This document shows, one piece after another, positions 6,468-6,981 of a stretch of 6,981 nt of DNA. A model generated the notes under the pieces. The model was not told the DNA's origin and did no database searches. It worked only from the letters and a program-made list of their open reading frames with translations. Position 1 is the stretch's first letter; each line of letters begins with the position of its first letter. The translations under genes and the position numbers were made by a program. Source of the DNA: Bacteroidales bacterium (lineage in GTDB: Bacteria; Bacteroidota; Bacteroidia; Bacteroidales; UBA7960). Where the stretch lies: positions 1-6,981 of the forward strand of contig SKYG01000221.1 of the NCBI GenBank assembly GCA_007128045.1. The letters are read 5' to 3'.

Positions 6468-6499
6468 GGGTTACGGGGTTACCAGGTTAATGGGTTAAA
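6468..6499 (+). repeat. Degenerate octamer tandem repeat, four units of GGGTTAnn
   Basis: Four 8-bp units: GGGTTACG, GGGTTACC, AGGTTAAT, GGGTTAAA. The last unit contains the complement of the ychF stop codon (6495-6497), so the array begins at the very end of ychF and extends into the spacer. It differs in period and sequence from the nearby heptamer array but shares the GGGTT core. Together with the heptamer array and the inverted repeat it fills most of the 138-bp ychF-hisS spacer. Within it I see only a weak promoter-like match (minus strand TCGATTTG, complement of 6460-6467), with no -33 element. Confidence 0.75.
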
Positions 6500-6981
6500 C
6501 ATTAAATCGTACATGAAAGATATCTCCATCTTTTACCACATACTGTTTTCCTTCTATATTAAATTTGCCTGCTTGTTTGCAAGCATGTTCTGAGCCCAGA
6601 TTCACAAAATCGTCCCATCGTTTAACCTCCGCACGGATAAATCCACGTTCAAGGTCTGAATGGATAACCCCTGCTGCCCTGGGGGCCAATGTCCCTTCAC
6701 GAATTGTCCATGCCCTAACTTCTTTAGGGCCCTCGGTAAAGAATGTATGAAGTTTCAGGGTGCTGTAGGCAGCCCGGATCAGTTTGTTTACACCGGGTTC
6801 TTCCAGTCCCATGTCCTCCAGAAATGCCAGTTGATCTTCATAGGAATCCAGTTGTGCAATCTCGGCCTCCGCTTTTGCAGCAATGATAATCATCTCACTG
6901 CCTTCTTTTTCTATTATTGGTGCAAGCTGCCTGGTATAAGCGTTTCCTGATGCAGCAGATGCTTCATCAACATTACATACA
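6495..6981 (-). CDS. ychF: Redox-regulated/ribosome-associated GTPase YchF (OLA1 family), C-terminal part
   Basis: The frame is open from the right edge to the TAA at 6495-6497, giving about 161 residues; the GTPase G1-G3 motifs lie outside the window. The visible part starts VCNVDEASAASGNAYTRQLA, the sequence after the N-x-x-[DE] guanine-specificity region in YchF, followed by a helical segment. It ends with the hallmark C-terminal TGS domain: FFTEGPKEVRAWTIREGT, LAPRAAGVIHSDLERGFIRAE, then YVVKDGDIFHVRFNV. YchF proteins hydrolyse ATP as well as GTP, bind ribosomes and influence translation and oxidative-stress responses. The C-terminus is complete and normal, with the typical FNV end. It lies upstream of hisS in the same direction with a repeat-rich 138-bp gap, so co-transcription is possible but not evident. 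Confidence 0.95.
   Translation of the reverse strand, partial: VCNVDEASAASGNAYTRQLAPIIEKEGSEMIIIAAKAEAEIAQLDSYEDQLAFLEDMGLEEPGVNKLIRAAYSTLKLHTFFTEGPKEVRAWTIREGTLAPRAAGVIHSDLERGFIRAEVKRWDDFVNLGSEHACKQAGKFNIEGKQYVVKDGDIFHVRFNV

Noticed and set aside
6363..6499. Telomere-like or CRISPR-like interpretation of the GGGTT repeats
   Set aside because: Units are 7-8 bp in direct contact with no spacers, so it is not a CRISPR, and the arrays are short and lie between chromosomal genes, so they are not a replicon end.
6268..6593. Plus-strand frames with VVGCGLW-type repeats near the hisS start
   Set aside because: The apparent Gly/Cys/Val/Leu/Trp repeat protein is just the GGGTTGT array translated; the flanks are antisense to hisS and ychF.

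Overview
The window looks like ordinary core chromosome of a member of the Bacteroidetes, probably the Bacteroidales. The evidence is moderately AT-rich spacers, a TAnnTTTG-type promoter element ahead of ppdK, start codons mostly without Shine-Dalgarno sequences, a HisS with the long Bacteroidetes-style insertion after motif 1, and short G/T-rich tandem repeats in the spacers. The exact lineage is an inference.

Layout, left to right. Positions 1-90 (minus) hold the first 30 codons of a gene that leaves the window and resembles the start of the ThiF/E1-like tRNA threonylcarbamoyladenosine dehydratase TcdA. A 184-bp divergent spacer with a probable promoter and a small hairpin leads into ppdK (275-3082, plus), a complete pyruvate phosphate dikinase. 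A 371-bp convergent spacer follows, holding an octamer tandem repeat and a long terminator hairpin. On the minus strand, read right to left, come the C-terminal part of the GTPase gene ychF (6495 to the window end), a 138-bp spacer made almost entirely of repeats, hisS (histidyl-tRNA synthetase, 6356-4983) and hutH (histidine ammonia-lyase, 4953-3454). HutH starts only 29 bp after the hisS stop, so these two are probably co-transcribed.

Functions. PpdK interconverts pyruvate and PEP at the glycolysis/gluconeogenesis branch point. YchF, HisS and the putative TcdA all serve translation or tRNA function. HutH deaminates histidine, the substrate of HisS. The hisS-hutH pairing therefore puts a histidine consumer next to the enzyme that charges tRNA with histidine, and no other hut gene is visible.

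I found no novel defence, mobile or biosynthetic system. The signals most worth a second look are non-coding: three different 7-8-bp tandem arrays next to gene ends or starts, one of which creates a spurious N-terminal extension of HisS; a REP-like inverted repeat; and a terminator hairpin whose stability should differ between strands. The hisS-hutH linkage is the most interesting gene-level observation.
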